Shown: positions 13,173 to 27,988, counted from the first letter of the stretch. The stretch: DNA of 64,000 nt from Brachypodius melanocephalos (GCA_013398615.1 VZSR01003282.1:6092901-6156900), one strand, 5' to 3'. Notes: generated from the letters alone by a model not told the origin. Program-made: numbers and translations.

Positions 13173-16100
13173 TTCATGGAACCAACAACCACTGGCCTCT
13201 TCCCACAACTTCCACAGCCGCTTTGTACAGCAACTCCCTCCACAGTTCAAGTGGAAGAAACAACAGCTGAATTCTACAAAATCTGTGGGAAAAGTTTTGC
13301 CTCACCCCTGACATAACAGTGGTATGAACCTTTCTTGGATGTGGAAGTGCTTAATTTTCGTTTGAGAAAAGTCAGGACCTTTCCTTGGAAAATTGATCCT
13401 TGAAGATTCATATAACAGACCTGCACAACAAGAACTTTTTCTAGCTGTTTTTCACCTCAATTATACAAACAAATCTATACTAACATCATAACCTCAGGGT
13501 TCCTGTGACTAGAACTCTCCCCACCAACTGAAAACACTCAAAGTTACATACGTTTCTTTGTTAGGATGAAAGAGGAAAATGTTTATACCTTGAGCAGAAA
13601 GGTATCAATCAAAATTATCTTAATAAAAACTATGGATATAGCTAAAAGAATTACTGCATCCAGCTACTGCTTAATCCCTGCAGACCACTACCTACACACG
13701 ACTCTTGGTAACAATTTTGGCAAGTCAGACTGATGTTTTAGACACCCAAATCAAGGGAGAACTCATAAAGGGGCGCTCCTGCTTCTTCCTTCTGCTCCCC
13801 ACGAGCTATGGGGGTGCACAGGGCATTTCTGGGAGCCCTGGGCAGCAGGAACAAAGCCCCAGGAGGAACAGCCCCAGCTGTACAGCTCTTTCTGCAGGGG
13901 TGACTTCCAGCTCTGCCCCAGCAGTTCCAGTCATGGCATCTCAACAGCACCAGCCCAACTCAAATTAAGCAACGAGAAGGTGCAGATCAATGTTATTATC
14001 CAGTAACTGGGAGCCTGTAGATGAATCCTGAAACAAAACGTGGACAACCTGACAAACATCTATATTTGGAACAAATTAGTCTCTCCTGGGAAACTTGCGT
14101 TAAGGCAGAAGTGGGAAAAGGACTAGAGGAAAGTACCTGAGGTGATAAAGGAGAGGAAAGGAGAAAAAAAAAAAAAACCAAACAAAAGCAACCCCACACA
14201 ACCTTAAAAATCCTGACTTGGAGAGCAAGGGAAGATTCCAGAGGGAGCAACAATTCTCCTGCCCATAAACAGACCAGGCTGTGCTCACAGATGATCCAAG
14301 AGCCATAAGCCAGGGGCTGCAATTTTGCTCTCCCTAGTAACCAGTGCCTCAGTGGCCCAGGCTGTTCAAATATACTACACAGCACCTGTAAAAATGTAGC
14401 AGCTGATATTAAGACTGACATTCATTTAACAGAAAATTCAAAGCAGCTTTGTACAATTATCAGAAATATAAACTGGAATTATGCAGAGGCAGCTGTTCCA
14501 TTTCTCCAGAAGAGTCAACACACTCCTGCTTTCTGTATGTCATCCTATGGCTAAAGTTTGAGACCGATTAAATGACCAACTAGGGAGCAAAGAGTCCTGG
14601 CCTGCCTACTGAACTCTGTAGGTCTGTGCAGGTCTGATCTCAATTAAAACAACTATTAGAAACAAACAAATGAGAAATTGGTCCACTTTTGAAGCATGAA
14701 TCTAAAAGATTCTCTGGTCTTGTTTACTGGGAAGTGCTATGCAAGTGAATCCATGCTGCAATGATTTAAATACACTTAAATCGAAGATTTATGCTTTTCT
14801 TGATGATGCTATTTACAAAGATTTTGAAGTTCTCCATTAATCAGTTAACAACTAAATGCTATTTACTCCATTAGCATTAGAAGATACTTCTTATTTGATT
14901 CAATTTACCAAAGTACTTAGTAATCAGATTTTGAAAGAAAGAATATGATAAATCAGAATACAAAAGTATAATGTGCAGTTACTCTACCTCCTCCAAAATT
15001 AATTTGGGACTGAATACATTTCACCGTCTGTGCACATTATGTCCTACTACCAAGTGTAGACACTATTAAAAAATTAACTGGACAGAAATAGAACCAAATG
15101 CACCAGAAGCCATTTGCAGACTTTCTCAAAAGTTTCCTCCAATTTGGAAGGAAAACCCCTCAACTGTGAACCCAATAAAAAGCTGTGCCAGGTCTTGTTC
15201 TAGTTCATCTTCCTGCAATTCCACAAAAGTGATCTGCTCTCCTCTTTACTGTCCTGCCCCTCTGCAGAGGTGCTGCTCCAGCAGCAGCAGAGCACAGGTT
15301 TACACCCCCTCCCTCCCTCCAGCTAGGCCCTGAGCTGGCAGGGACTGGCACTGCCACCACCAGGGCACTGCTGGGCACCCCTGAGACTGAGGCACCACCA
15401 CCCCTCCTCCCCTCACTGGCACAGCATGCAGAGAGGAAGGAAAGGCAGAGACAACCCTAAAGCACCAGAACAAACCTGTCAAACATCCATTGCAGACCTA
15501 CACACACCTCAGTACACAGGGTATTACATGGACAACAATGCTGAACATGAGAAACAAAACCTGAAACTTGCCCCCAGTATTCTTAAATACTTTCTTTTCT
15601 TTACCAGGACGTTTTGAATGCTATAACCTATCAAACACAATTAAAGAGCAATATAGTGTCCTTCTTTTTCACACTCAGGGCCTAAGATAGGACACTACCA
15701 CTGCTCATAAGACAGTTGACAGGCTTTTAAAGAGGACACCTTTCACAGGAATAGGCATGTGAGAAGCCAAGGTGTATTATTAGCAACTATCCCTCCCCCT
15801 CCTTTTATATTTTAAATTCTGAGCAATACTCTAAGGCTCTTTAATCCTGCCTTACCTTTTCCTGTGAGTTCACTCCTGAATGCAATAGAAACACTGAGCT
15901 GACAGTGACAAAGAATAGCAAGATAATTCCTTCAGGAATGTAGTTGCATAAATGAGAATAAGATATTTAACAAGAAGAAAGACTAGAGCAGTTGTTTATT
16001 CTACATATTAATAGGAAACTGCAGTATTCAAATACCTGTGGAAATCAGGAGTTTGTTGTCATTTGTTATTCACAAACTCAAAAAACAAAACTTGAAATGT

Positions 16101-19100
16101 ACCCTGAAAATTGCCACTATGCAATGCTTCTTCGGAGTGCTCTGGTCCCCAGGAGGCTCAGCTGCTCCACTGTCATCCTCCTTAGCTCCCTTCTTGCACT
16201 TCACTTTTGATACAAACAATCAGAGCCAGGTACATCAAAGGAAGTAAACACCTTTGGTTTCCTCCCGGAAAATGAAACAGTTCTCCGGATGCAGCTCCTG
16301 CTACAGTGGAATATGACAAAGGGGTTCTTTTAAGATGCTTCCAGCTCACTTAAATCTGGCAGACTACAGGCACTGTTCTTTTCACCATTTAGGAAAGGAA
16401 GGGGCTGGGCATATTAGGATACTACCTAAGGAAAAAAAAATCCCACTACAGTCCTTGTTTTGACTAGAGGAGCCGCCCAACATGAAGAACAATGAAAGTC
16501 CAAGTGGCAGGGTTTCTGATGAAATGACAGTTTCTAGCATTGAACAATCTGTGGTGAATGAAAACCAGTTTGGCTAACATTCACATACTGTTATTATAAA
16601 ACACAGTTCGGTGGCTAGGCCACCCTCATTAAGGTAACAAAAAAAATCTTAAATGGTTTATATACTATTTAAAGCTGTAGCTCTATTAGGATCTACTCTC
16701 ACTTTTTCAGTAGCTTTAAAGAGAGAAGGAAAAAATAATTTCCCAGACAGACTTCAAAACAGTTCACTGAACACTATTTCTTATATAATTGTCTCCTGGC
16801 AAGCATCTGCACAGGGTAACATATGTTGGCAGACAAAAGCCATTTCAGCTTGAACACCATTAGAACATTAACCTTTCCAAAATGCCATACCTCAGAGAGA
16901 GCAGAGCATTAGGTTAGTGGAAAATCCATCTGTTGAATGGCTGAGCCTCTCCTCCCCCAAAGAACACGCTTGTCCAAAGGCATGAGTAAAGAACTATTTA
17001 GAAATGCTTATGAAATACAGCATGACATCTTTAGTTTTTGCTAGCATAGTTCTGTTGGCTTGGGAGGGGAAAAATGAATGCCCTTCTCACATGACATTGC
17101 TGTACCAGCAAAAGCTCTGTAGAAACAACTCTGCTGACGAAGATTTTGTTGGTTTAGCTTTCATCATTCAGAGAAACCCAACTGACAGCAGAAAAACTCC
17201 TCCCGGCTCTTGAGCCGTTCTCTAGGGCTGATATCCTGAAAATTCTGTGTCCATGTGCCCACACCAGCACCCTCCCACAACTTCCAGCCGGTTTATCCTT
17301 TGAGCAATCCCCAAACCTGCCCTTGCTATCCTCACTTGTTCATATTGCAGTCACCCAGCATCCATTATCAGCTCCTTTTGACATCTTGCACATTTGCTCA
17401 CACAAATTTTTCACTCACTTTTAACTATACTTTTAGAAAGCTTCCGACAATTCCAGGAAATGCACACTGTAATTCCACAAAGCACAAGTCTACATCATCA
17501 TATAATCTGTTTACTATTTATCTGTATGTATCTATTTAACACCTTTAAGTCCTAAAGTCAGGCAGATCACAGACCCAAACCCAAAGTATCCACCTGTTTT
17601 CAACTATCAAATAGCAACAATTTTCTTATTAAAAACAACCCTTAAAAACTGAAGAAGAATCATCTGTTCTTACATCATTCTCTGAAGCCTCATTTCTAGT
17701 GTGAAAGCCTTAAAATGCAATAGGAAGAACAACAATAATGGGGTTTTTTGTGTCAATTGGAAATCAATAGTTTGGGGAAAAAAAATTGGTTTTCTCTTTA
17801 TGAGGGTATCGATGCTTGCTAAAGCTCAGAGGTTTTATAGCACAATAAAGTATAAGTATAGCTTGAGCTGTTTACAGTTGCTCTAAAAGACTTTTAAATA
17901 AAATATTGGAAACTTGTTTTATATTACCAAACTGTAAACTAACCAAAGGTATCTTCAAGAATCTTTTAAATTCAGCATAGATTAATTTTGGTATATTAGA
18001 AAAGTACAGAAGTAAGAGAACATAAACATTTTAAGTTCAGATGATGTTAAAAAATTATCTTGCTACTCAAAACACTCAATAGAAAACATGTAAGATCAAA
18101 TAAAGTCATGCCATCTACAAGTCCCCAGATGATGCAGTAGCAAACAAAAACCTCAAAATAGTCAAAGATTGATTTTTTCCCCCAGTTATTTTAAGTAAAT
18201 GAACCAAAGCATTGCCTGTGACTATTTCCAGTGGAGAACCTCCAAATAGCAGCTTTCTTAAAAGACACAAATCTCCATTTCATTTAGAAAACAGCAATCA
18301 ACAACTGCACACAGCAGCTAACAATTTTCTGTACATACATCAGGTTTCATTCTTAGAATATCTAAGCTAACACTTGTCCATCATATTTCCATCAGTAACA
18401 TGAAGAAGTGTCTCTAAAACTGACACAAATTTCAACAGCAGTTGGCAGGAACAGACTCCTGGAATTACCAAGCCAGGTTAAATATTCTTTGAGGGCCCTG
18501 AGATATCTGAGATTATGCAAAAGACTTAATTTTCAAAAAAGTTAAGAAGCAAAAGCTTCAACTGTAACTGGCCCTTTCTTTCCATCTTGTAACAAAATTC
18601 ACTAACTTGGTAAATTACTGTACCATTATGGCCTTTCTCTGCATAAACTAAACACAAAAAATCACCAAAGCAAACAAGAGAAACATGACAAAGCTTTCCC
18701 TGGGGCACTATCAATGCTCTCACCTCTGTCCTGTTGCCACAGCTTCACAAATACCACACCACCATACACACAAACATCACCTGGCTGTTTCAAAATCTGG
18801 TGATAACAAACATCAGCTAAAAACAAATCAGAATTTCAAAACTGTCTACCCTACAAACTTTAGTCCTCAAGCAGTGTATTTTTACTCCATTTCTACCAAA
18901 ACCAAAGCAGGTCTGATGTCAGCAGTTCTGATAGTGCAGAAACCTGATAAAAATTAAATGACTGATCTTCATGGAATCAAATGTCATCAATTTAACAGCC
19001 ACCAAAAATTGCTTCTTATCTCAACAAAAAGATATTTGGTCCACAACACAAGACAGTCATCAACTGCATGGGGGAAAAAAAAAACATTTTTACATAGGCT

Positions 19101-19171
19101 ACTGTAATTACTGCTTCTGTTTAGGTTTGAAACCTATTTTTTGGTTCAAAACGTATCTTTACCCCCCCCCC

Positions 19172-19271
19172 NNNNNNNNNNNNNNNNNNNNNNNNNNNNN
19201 NNNNNNNNNNNNNNNNNNNNNNNNNNNNNNNNNNNNNNNNNNNNNNNNNNNNNNNNNNNNNNNNNNNNNNN
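19172..19271. other. Assembly gap (100 N) flanked by C-runs
   Basis: There are exactly 100 N, the usual placeholder for a gap of unknown size. The left flank ends in 10 C (19162-19171) and the right flank begins with 9 C (19272-19280). The sequence dropped out in a C/G homopolymer context, so the true length is unknown and the reading frames drawn across it have no meaning. Confidence 0.98.
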
Positions 19272-19400
19272 CCCCCCCCCGGCTGGGGCTCCGCGAGTGC
19301 CCCTGGAGCGGCCGCCCGGCGCTGCCCGAAGCCGCGGAGACAATGGGAAGCCACAGCTGGGAGCCGCGCTGGCACTGGCACTGTCACCCAGCACCGCCAC
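19272..19400. other. Small GC-rich, CpG-rich patch beside the gap
   Basis: About 130 bp directly right of the gap is much richer in GC and CpG than the surrounding intron (for example GAGCGGCCGCCCGG and GAAGCCGCGGAG). It may be the edge of a larger GC-rich block hidden in the gap, such as an internal promoter, an alternative first exon or a minisatellite. No open frame here is recognisable. Confidence 0.5.
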
Positions 19401-21780
19401 CCAGGGAGCTCCTTCTCAGCAACTCACAACCTCCCGAAGCTCTCTGGCTGCTAGAAAATGGCTGGACACATTTTAATCACTTTCTCCGTTAACAGTCAGA
19501 CTACTCTAAAATTAAAGTTTACACCACGCTGCGAGAATTTCGATGTGACAAAGAAGCAGGACAAAAACATTCGTACTGTAAAGATATTAATTTCCTCTCT
19601 AGACAGTTTTATTTCTTCACTTTGGCATTGTGAACGTAACACAAAAAGTCATCAGTAAGTTAGTCCTCAGTGCCAGCAGATAAACACACTCGTCACTGGC
19701 AGAATGAATGCTATGATAATTTTCTAGACTGGCACATACCCACAATCAGAACCCAAATATAGAAGAAAAACGTCATCTAAACACAGGGGTAAAAAAAGGC
19801 CAGTTATATGATAATTATCATACTTCCAAAAGCAGTGCCCAGAGCAGCAGTCTGCAGTTTTGTTGCTTGTGAGAAACCTTTATCCCTATCCAGCTGCAGC
19901 ATCACCCTGTGCTCAGCAGCACTGCTGCACACTGATAATCATAATCCCTTTCCTGGACTCTCCAGAGACCTCTCCAAGGGATCCTGCACACCAAATCAGG
20001 CTGGAAGGAGAATGGGGCAGTATTTTTAATCTGCAGGCTCCAGAGAGGGGAATTACAATCTTGGGAGGTTGCAATTCCTGACATATAGGAGATCAGTATC
20101 CTATATATTTGACAAGGTTAAAAAAAGCATACACACATATGAAATAGAAAGACTCATTTTTACAATGTAACAAACATAGGAAATAAAAAATCGAAAACAA
20201 CCAGGGAAAGATTCAGACAGGTCACAGACTGCAGCACTCTCAGTATAAAATAGATTTTTATATGTAAATAAAAAATAGAAATAGATATCATATATAAGTA
20301 TATAAAACATTACTTGACATTGAGACTGCTGCAGTTTGCTACAGATCTTTCCATGCTTGCTATGCCCCTGTTCTGCCACCTCTTTAAAGTGCTACATCTT
20401 TAAAGCCTCCACCTCTTCTGCCCACACATGGCAGTGTCACACACTCGCTTCACACATCTTGGCTGTCGTCCTTGAGCTGCAACATCACACAGGGAGGGGA
20501 AAAGTCAGTGCTTTGGGTTTAGCTGAAGACAGCAGTTGTTGGAATCCCTGCTTTTCTCTTGTGCACTGGATTCAGTGTAACTGCTGGCTATGCCCCTCCC
20601 CACCTCAGCACACACCCCCACCATCCCTGAGGACCCATCCCAAACTCGAGGAAAATACACACAAAGGGCATAATTCTGGGAGGCCCTTGCTATTTTTGCA
20701 GAGGTTCCAGCTGGTCTGCAAGGGGAGCATTATTTCTCATGGAAAAGGCTAGACAAGAAAATGCCTTTTATTTTCCTAACTGTATGATGAATTCCAAATA
20801 GGTGATCACCTATGTGCACAAGCCATTCACTGCAGGGTCCATACCCTGAATGCTGCCAAAGAGAAGAGTTTTCAGTTTCCGAACACATTATACAGATCAC
20901 ATTAATGTCAGAATAATCTTTTAAGCAGTCTCCTCACACAACACTAGGAAAATGTGTCTGCTGTGCATGTCTAGCTAGTGTTATAATCAGATTTGGTATT
21001 CACATACACCATGGCAGAACATCTAGGAGTGTTTTTATAATCAGGAAGATCAGCAACAAGATGCAGCTAGCCCCAAAGAGGAAATAAAGTAGTACCCAAT
21101 GGAGAAAGAACTGAGCAATGAACTATTGCTATACTCTGCATTGCCCCTCGGAACACTTCTGTTAGTTTTTCTAAAACTCACACACCCACACACTATGAAG
21201 AGTTGGGACTTCTATAACTTCTATCCTGGAGACTCATCCTACAGAAGAGGATAGATTGGTCTGGGTTTACTTTCTCATAAGGAAAACCTTTTTATCCCCT
21301 ACACACATATATTGATTGCTCTGCTCTAAGTGATGGATTAAAAATTGGAATAGCATTCATAACATGAAGTGTTCCTGTTTCAGAAATGTAATTTATAAAT
21401 GCTCATCTGATGTTGTGTGTTCAGCTCGGTGGTTGCCTTTATATAAAGATTCTGCCATGTGCAAACGAACACAGGTATAACACGTTAACCTATGTGAAAC
21501 AGGAAAATAACTGAATGAAATATCATAAAAATAATGCTGTGTTTTTCCCCTTAGTCAAGATACATAATTAATATACTTAAGAGCAGTAAAAAATTTATAG
21601 CCCGGAAAGAGGAGTTGGAGCACTCAGGGCTAATTTACAATTGCAACCCTGACTTGGCTGACTAAGTTAACTCAAAACATGTAAATTGTATCTGTATTAT
21701 CAAACACACACAACTAAGTTTGCTGAAATACCATCTAACAGAATAGGCATCATAAGGTCAAAAACAGATGAGCAAATAAA

Positions 21781-21803
21781 AAATTTAAATTCAATTTAAA
21801 TTT
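21781..21803. repeat. AT-rich inverted repeat, 11-nt arms
   Basis: AAATTTAAATT and its exact reverse complement are separated by a single C. The sequence is low complexity, so it is probably of no functional weight. Confidence 0.8.
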
Positions 21804-24800
21804 CAAAGCCATACCACACATCAAACATACAAGCCAGATATTCAGGAGAGAAACAAAAAACAGCCTAGAAAGCAATCAGATGCTTGCCAAAGGAGCGAAA
21901 ATTCTAGACCTAAGGGAAAAAAGTGAAGATCTGCAACACCACCTCTTCAAAACCATTTTCCTGACAAAACAGTACCCTCTGTCGTAGTTGTACTTAAAAC
22001 TGCAATATATAAGTGATGCAAACGAATCTATTTTTTTTTAATCTCATAACAAACTTACAAAACTGAGCAAGAGGCAAAAGTGCACCATCAAGTGTCTGCA
22101 AACCTGTGTCTGGCTCAGAGTAGAAAAGACTGGGCTGTCCGGAATGGAATTTTCTTTCAAACTTGAAAAGGAATACTGACACAGACAGAAATCTCAACTG
22201 ATAAAAGGGCTCTGCTACACAGGATACATTTGGGAAGAAGATGTTCCTGGCTCTGCAATATCCAAGGACTTGAGGCCCCATTACCCCAAAACAAATCCGA
22301 GCAAGACTTACAGGACTGAAGAAGCAGGATACAAACTCTAAGAGAAGGACACACACTCTGAAATGTCCTAACTAACTATAGCCTTCTTCCATTTAGAAGA
22401 ATGAAAAAGAGATGAGAAAGAAAATTAGTTTTTTGAAGATTTTTAAAGAACAAGATAAAAAGCCAGCATCTGGACCAACCAGAAAGAAAATTTTAAAAAC
22501 AGTCTGAGACACAAAAAGCTTGAAAAATACTAGAATGGGATATTTCAACTACTTATCCCCATTCCAAAATGAAATTTATCTATAATCCTACAGGAAATAG
22601 AGCAGCTTTTCTCATTATGTGAGAAAAGGAGACATTTACAGAGTTTGACCCATCCACATGAACTTAACAGAAGCATCATGTAAAGCCATATTCTGACTAC
22701 TCCAAGTTCCATTCACTTGACTGATTTGAGTTTCTCTCTTCTGCACTGCTAGTAACTCTAACATTTGATTGAACAGGAATATATTTATCTCTACCCTTAG
22801 AAACATTGTGTAACTCCAGATTGGTAATGAAGGCCTATTTTGTATTTAGTTCATATCATCTCCCTATAAAAACCTCTCACTTTAGAGAAAGCAGAAAGAA
22901 CCATTGCAATTTCATTCCTTTGCACCATAAACACAGTTCAGACAGCATAGTGATGAAGCTGAAATAAACATCTTTCTCTGGTGGTTTAATTTTTCTTCTA
23001 AGAAATAAAATATCCCCTCACTCTTACGAGTGTATATGAAACAATTTTACTGCTGTTTAGATACCAGTCACCATTTAGCCATGATGACAAGGTGTTGTCC
23101 AAGTCTAAATACAGGAGACTTTAAGCTAAAGCCTGAAATATAAACAATCCCCAAACACTGACTATGCAAACCTCGTCTTAAATACTGAATGCAATTACTT
23201 TCCAAATACCTTCTGGAGAATGGATACCAAATGAGCAAGAGTCTGTCTGGTGGGTCTGTTTGTAGGGCTGATAGCTGGTCAAAGATTAACTTACTGTTAA
23301 TTAAAGCCTAGAGTAACAGTGAAAAAGCAAGCTGGAAAAATATTTCTAGGATTCACAGAATTTAATATTAAAGATTTCTCTACAAGTATTTATTACAGCA
23401 ATCTATTGAAAAATATCAAATGTATTTCTGAGTGTAAGTAAACTTTTGGTGTTAGCCGGAGTAAAAAATTCTAAGTAATTAAATAGGAATAATATTCACG
23501 TGACCAGACTTTGAAAAGGAAAAAACCACCAACCAAACCTGGCATCTCTTAAAGTTCATTAAAAATGTGGGAGGGATGTTTTTGGGACCAGTTATAGAAG
23601 CCAAAAGATATATTCTGTCCAATTCTTCACCTCTTGAACAAGGCAACTCTAATCTCCTGCTTACTCAAGGAGTGAGAACGACAAGGGAGAAAGCAAATTC
23701 TAGTAGATGATCCTTAAGTATTGAGATAGCCATTGATACCATTAACTGTGGGTCCTAAAGTAATGCTTAGTGAAGCAAAAAATAACTCCAAAGCTACCAA
23801 ACCTCTTCTTTTCCTCTAGAAAGCACATCAGAACACATTTCAAAAACCTGTATTTCTCATTTTTAGTGTGCTAGAGGATTGCATTACACAAGAAAGGGAA
23901 ATGTTACCACTAGAAGCTCTGGCCTATCTCCATAATTTGAAGTAAGAACCACTCAGATTATATTCAACCACGGATTGATTTTTGCCATCTACAGAAAACA
24001 TTGCTGCTCAATAAATGAAAACCAAAGCATTGTTTCTGCAGTTAAAGCAAACAACTGAGTAATGGCTCGTGCTAAACCAAGGAGAGAATATATTACAAAG
24101 TAAGACTAAAGATCACTTCCTTGGTTTTGTCAGGTATTTTATCACTGTAATTTTTGTCCTTCCACCCCCAGTTGTTCCTACTACTAAGTATTCTCATTCA
24201 CTCTTACTTCTAAAAACTGTGTGTATAACTCTTTCAAGAACCTCTCCATTTTCACCACAATCTTGCTTTGTTGTTAACAAAAATAAAGGGAAATTAAGCG
24301 ATTGTAAGTTTAGTCTCAAGACAAAAAATTCATGCACACCTAATGAACTAATGTCTAGTTTTGCATTAGTATCTTCATATTAGCTTTCTCCTGAGCTGCT
24401 TAAATTCAGACTGTTCTAGACCTTCTGTTTTATACAGTCTCATCTAAATGCCAGGCATTAGATAAGCAGAAAATTAAGCTACTCAGAGGTTGGAGTTTAA
24501 GGTCATCCTCAGTCTCTGAAAGCAAAAGCTGTAATATCCTCTCACCCACATGAGGTTCATTGTGTTTTGCTTTTTTTAATGAAAAAGGAACTGTCTGAAC
24601 ACAAAATAATATCCCTGAAAAACTTCCTCTGAGCTTCTCCATAAGTGACCCAGTAAGTGGACTGACACCATGGGCCAGGCATGTACGTCTCACATGCTGA
24701 ACAGGAATTCTTTAAAACCACAGATCTGCCTTAGAATCAACCACCAGAACAAACTTGTGTTGTTTCACTGGATGTATTTTTTCCATTTTTTTCCAAATAC

Positions 24801-26030
24801 TTTTTCCCCCATAAGAAAACCTGGTCTTCATAAGCTTTATGATATGCAAATACTCCTTTGGAACGTACTGATTTTGAAGATACGTCCAAAACTCATGAGA
24901 AATTCCTATGGAACTGTCACACTTACCACGGGATGGGAATGTTGAGAGGGTCAAATTGAGAAATCAATTCCTTTTTCGGTACAGACGCTATCAAACAACC
25001 AAAAAAGCAAAGTGTTTGTCTATTCCAGCAAAAAAAAATTACCAGTAGTTTTGTGAACACAAAAATGAGAACTGTAAGAACCTGTTTATACTAAACCAGG
25101 GTTATTTTCTGCAAAGGGACAGCAGCAATACAAGTTCCCAAATAATAAAGTCTACCCCCGGAATAACAAAAACCCAAACAATAAGACTTCACTCATGTTT
25201 ACAAAATTCCATGTCTGGGTAGCACAACTTGTGTTATCATCCCAAAAATTCTAAACAATTAGAACATGGGAACAGGGCTTCAGTAGCAGGTGCTTAAAAG
25301 CAAGAAAAGAGGAGAAACTTCAGCTGAAATCACAATGAGCAATTCAGCTGTAATGCTACATTTCAATTCCAATCCTGAAGTACCTCAGAGGCAAAAGACT
25401 AAAGAACACTGGCTTAAACCAAAGGAGATGTGAAAGTCTCAACAAATCTGTATTTTTCAAATGAAGTTGGACTACAGCTCACTAATTTACCAGAAGTCTT
25501 TATTCCTCTCTGGAACTCTGAATCTGAAAATCAACAGGTCAAGAAAGACAAGAGATAAGGCAGATTTTCTCAGAGCAGTTATGTCTTACCTTCCACCCAC
25601 ACTGCAGGGAATGACAGTAACTGCAGGGCTGAGCCAAACAAGTGGCAGTGCAGCAGGGAAACAAGATCTGAACACATGGAACAGAGGGGAGCTTTTCCCT
25701 TGCTCCAGGACCAGAGAGAGGATTTGGAAGGAAGAGTATTTGTAATGATGTTTTTCATCTAATTTTTGTGTCTGGGAAAAAAGATCCAGCTTATCAGTCT
25801 TCCTCCTCAATTTTGTTCCAAATGTAAATGTTCAGAGATAAACGTTCAACCTAAGGCAGAGAGTGCTGCAGTTGAGCCTTGTGTTAGCTGTGGCATTGGC
25901 ACTTTCAAGGACTTTGTCAACACCACCTTTACTCCTGCCCTGAACTTGGCTAGCATCAACTTCATAAGCACAATCCTTTTAAACTCCAAAGTGCTTAAGG
26001 TTAAACAAGATCTGACTTTTAATGCAGAAT

Positions 26031-26092
26031 TCAAAAGGGGGAAGGAAAAAGGAAGGAGAGGAGAGAGATCGGAGGAGGGAGAGAGAGGAGCT
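26031..26092. repeat. Polypurine tract
   Basis: About 60 nt on the plus strand is almost all A and G (GGGGGAAGGAAAAAGGAAGG followed by GAGAGGAG-type units), broken by only a few pyrimidines. Such homopurine tracts can adopt triplex DNA. It lies in the R3HDM1 intron. Confidence 0.75.
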
Positions 26093-27550
26093 CCCAAGAA
26101 CACCAGCAGTCAACATGTGATTTTTTACTTTCTTGCATATCTATACAGCCAAGCATCTCCACTCAGATGATATAATGGCATCATCATACCCTAAAGGGAC
26201 CTTAAACAAAATCAGCATCATATTTAATTATCTATGACTAGGTAAAGGAAAAAAAAAAAGATAATAATAATATTCAATTAATGTTACATAAAAGGAAATA
26301 ATTTTTTTTAAACAGTTAGGGTTGGGACCTGAAGTCACCACTTGAGATGCAGCGTGCAATACTACAGATTGGATAGTGGGCTTTGCTACATAAACAAAAG
26401 CTTTTTCATAGATGCAACACTAATTTTCAGAATGTTGCTAGGGCAACAGCAGACTGTAACAAGAATTCCTGAATAATGAGCAGGTGGCAATATACAAAGA
26501 TCTTCGATTCCTGACTGAATTATTTATATGTAATCCAGAATAGTGAGATTTTGAAAAGTAATAGCCTTATTCCAGCACCACAAATGGAAATACAACATAC
26601 CTCATCTAAAATATTTATTAAAGTTCTAGACATGCATCTTTTTTGTTTTAACGTGCTATGCAAGGCAAGATCACTAGTCTCACACAACTAGCATAAAGAA
26701 GCAAAGGCAGTTATTTTGCATAAAATATGCAATGTAAAAAAAATAGTTTTTCTAATCCAAAGCTAAATCTAACTTTCTACAGATTCAATAATTCCAAAGG
26801 GACAAGAACAAATCTTGGCAATTATAAAGTAAAGGGCAGACTAACAGAAGAGAACTGGACATCCTTTACCCATCATGCACATCCATAGTAGGAGTTTTGC
26901 CAGATACAAAATGTTATGGGAGGAAGCCTTATGGACAGTCTATGCACTTGAAAAGCAATGGTAATTTGTTAATTTAAAACTTTCAACTCAGCTAAGTCAT
27001 TGTATTACTAACCCCTACAAACAAATTCCAGCACCTGGCTTTCCAAGTTTCTGATTAGCTGATCAGCAAAGGTTTGGGTATCTGGACATGGCTAGCTGTA
27101 ACATTATTCTTTCCCTAAACATGACAGAAAATAACTATTTTAACTTTTTCTAAGACTGAACTGTTTCTCCCTGTGAGTTCTCTGAAACTCTGTAACATAC
27201 GTAAAAAAATCGCAAACCTGGTCTACCTTTGGGGCTTTTTGTCACAGAGCTCTGTTTTAAATATCAATAAACCAGTAAGATTTGTAGTTATTTTCAGTAA
27301 AGTTCCCAGTTTTCAGAGATTAACAGAGCCTATGTACTGAGATATAAATTCACAGGCCACAAGACAACTGTATATGAATGTTTATAAATAAACTACAGAG
27401 CTCTTTTACAAGTAGCTCACATTATCAGAAGAACTTTCCAGAACACAGTAGAAGATGGATAATCTAATTATTTGATATTGTTTTGATAAATACTCTTAAT
27501 TGTCCATGAAACTCCTCATGAAAAAGACATCAAGGTGTTGTGTGTGTGTC

Positions 27551-27988
27551 CAGAGAAGGAACAGAGCTGGGGAGGGTCTGGGGCACAGGTCCTGTGAGCA
27601 GTGGCTGAGGGAACTGGGGGTGTTTAGACTGGAGAAGGCTCAGGAGAGGCCTTACCACCCTGTAACTCCCCAAGAGAAGTTGTGGTACAGCATGGGTCAA
27701 TCTCTTCTCCCCCCACTAAGAAGCAACAGGAAGCAAGAGGAAATGGCCTCAAGCTGCTGGGGAGGTTTAGGATGGATATTGGGGAAAAACTCCTTCATGG
27801 AAAGTGTCAAGCACTGGAACAGGCTGCCTGGGGAAGTGGTAGAGTCACCATCTTTGGAGGGATTTCAAAGACGTGCAGATGTGGCACTTGGGGCCATGGT
27901 TTAGTGGTGTGCTTGGCAGTGCTGAGGGAAGGGTTGGACTCTGTGATCTTGGAGGTCTTTTCCAACCTAAATGATTTCATGATTCTGT
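27551..27988 (+). mobile_element. CR1 LINE, 5'-truncated 3' end
   Basis: This copy retains the hallmark CR1 3' region: a segment near CTGGGGGTGTTTAGACTGGAG, then GCTGCCTGGGGAAGTGGTAGAG, then GGTTGGACTCTGTGATCTTG and TTTTCCAACC, ending with ATGATTCTG. It is sense on the plus strand, antisense to R3HDM1, inside intron 1. Only the end of the pol ORF and the 3' UTR remain, typical of 5'-truncated CR1 insertions. The 134-codon frame over it is CR1-derived, not a host gene. It looks fairly young, since the 3' end is well preserved. Confidence 0.92.

Noticed and set aside
18971..19492. 173-codon open frame spanning the N gap, and two minus-strand frames over it
   Set aside because: The frames are continuous only because N bases contain no stops; the gap length is unknown.
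27500..27904. 134-codon plus-strand open frame
   Set aside because: It lies within a CR1 3' region and is a LINE remnant, not a host gene.
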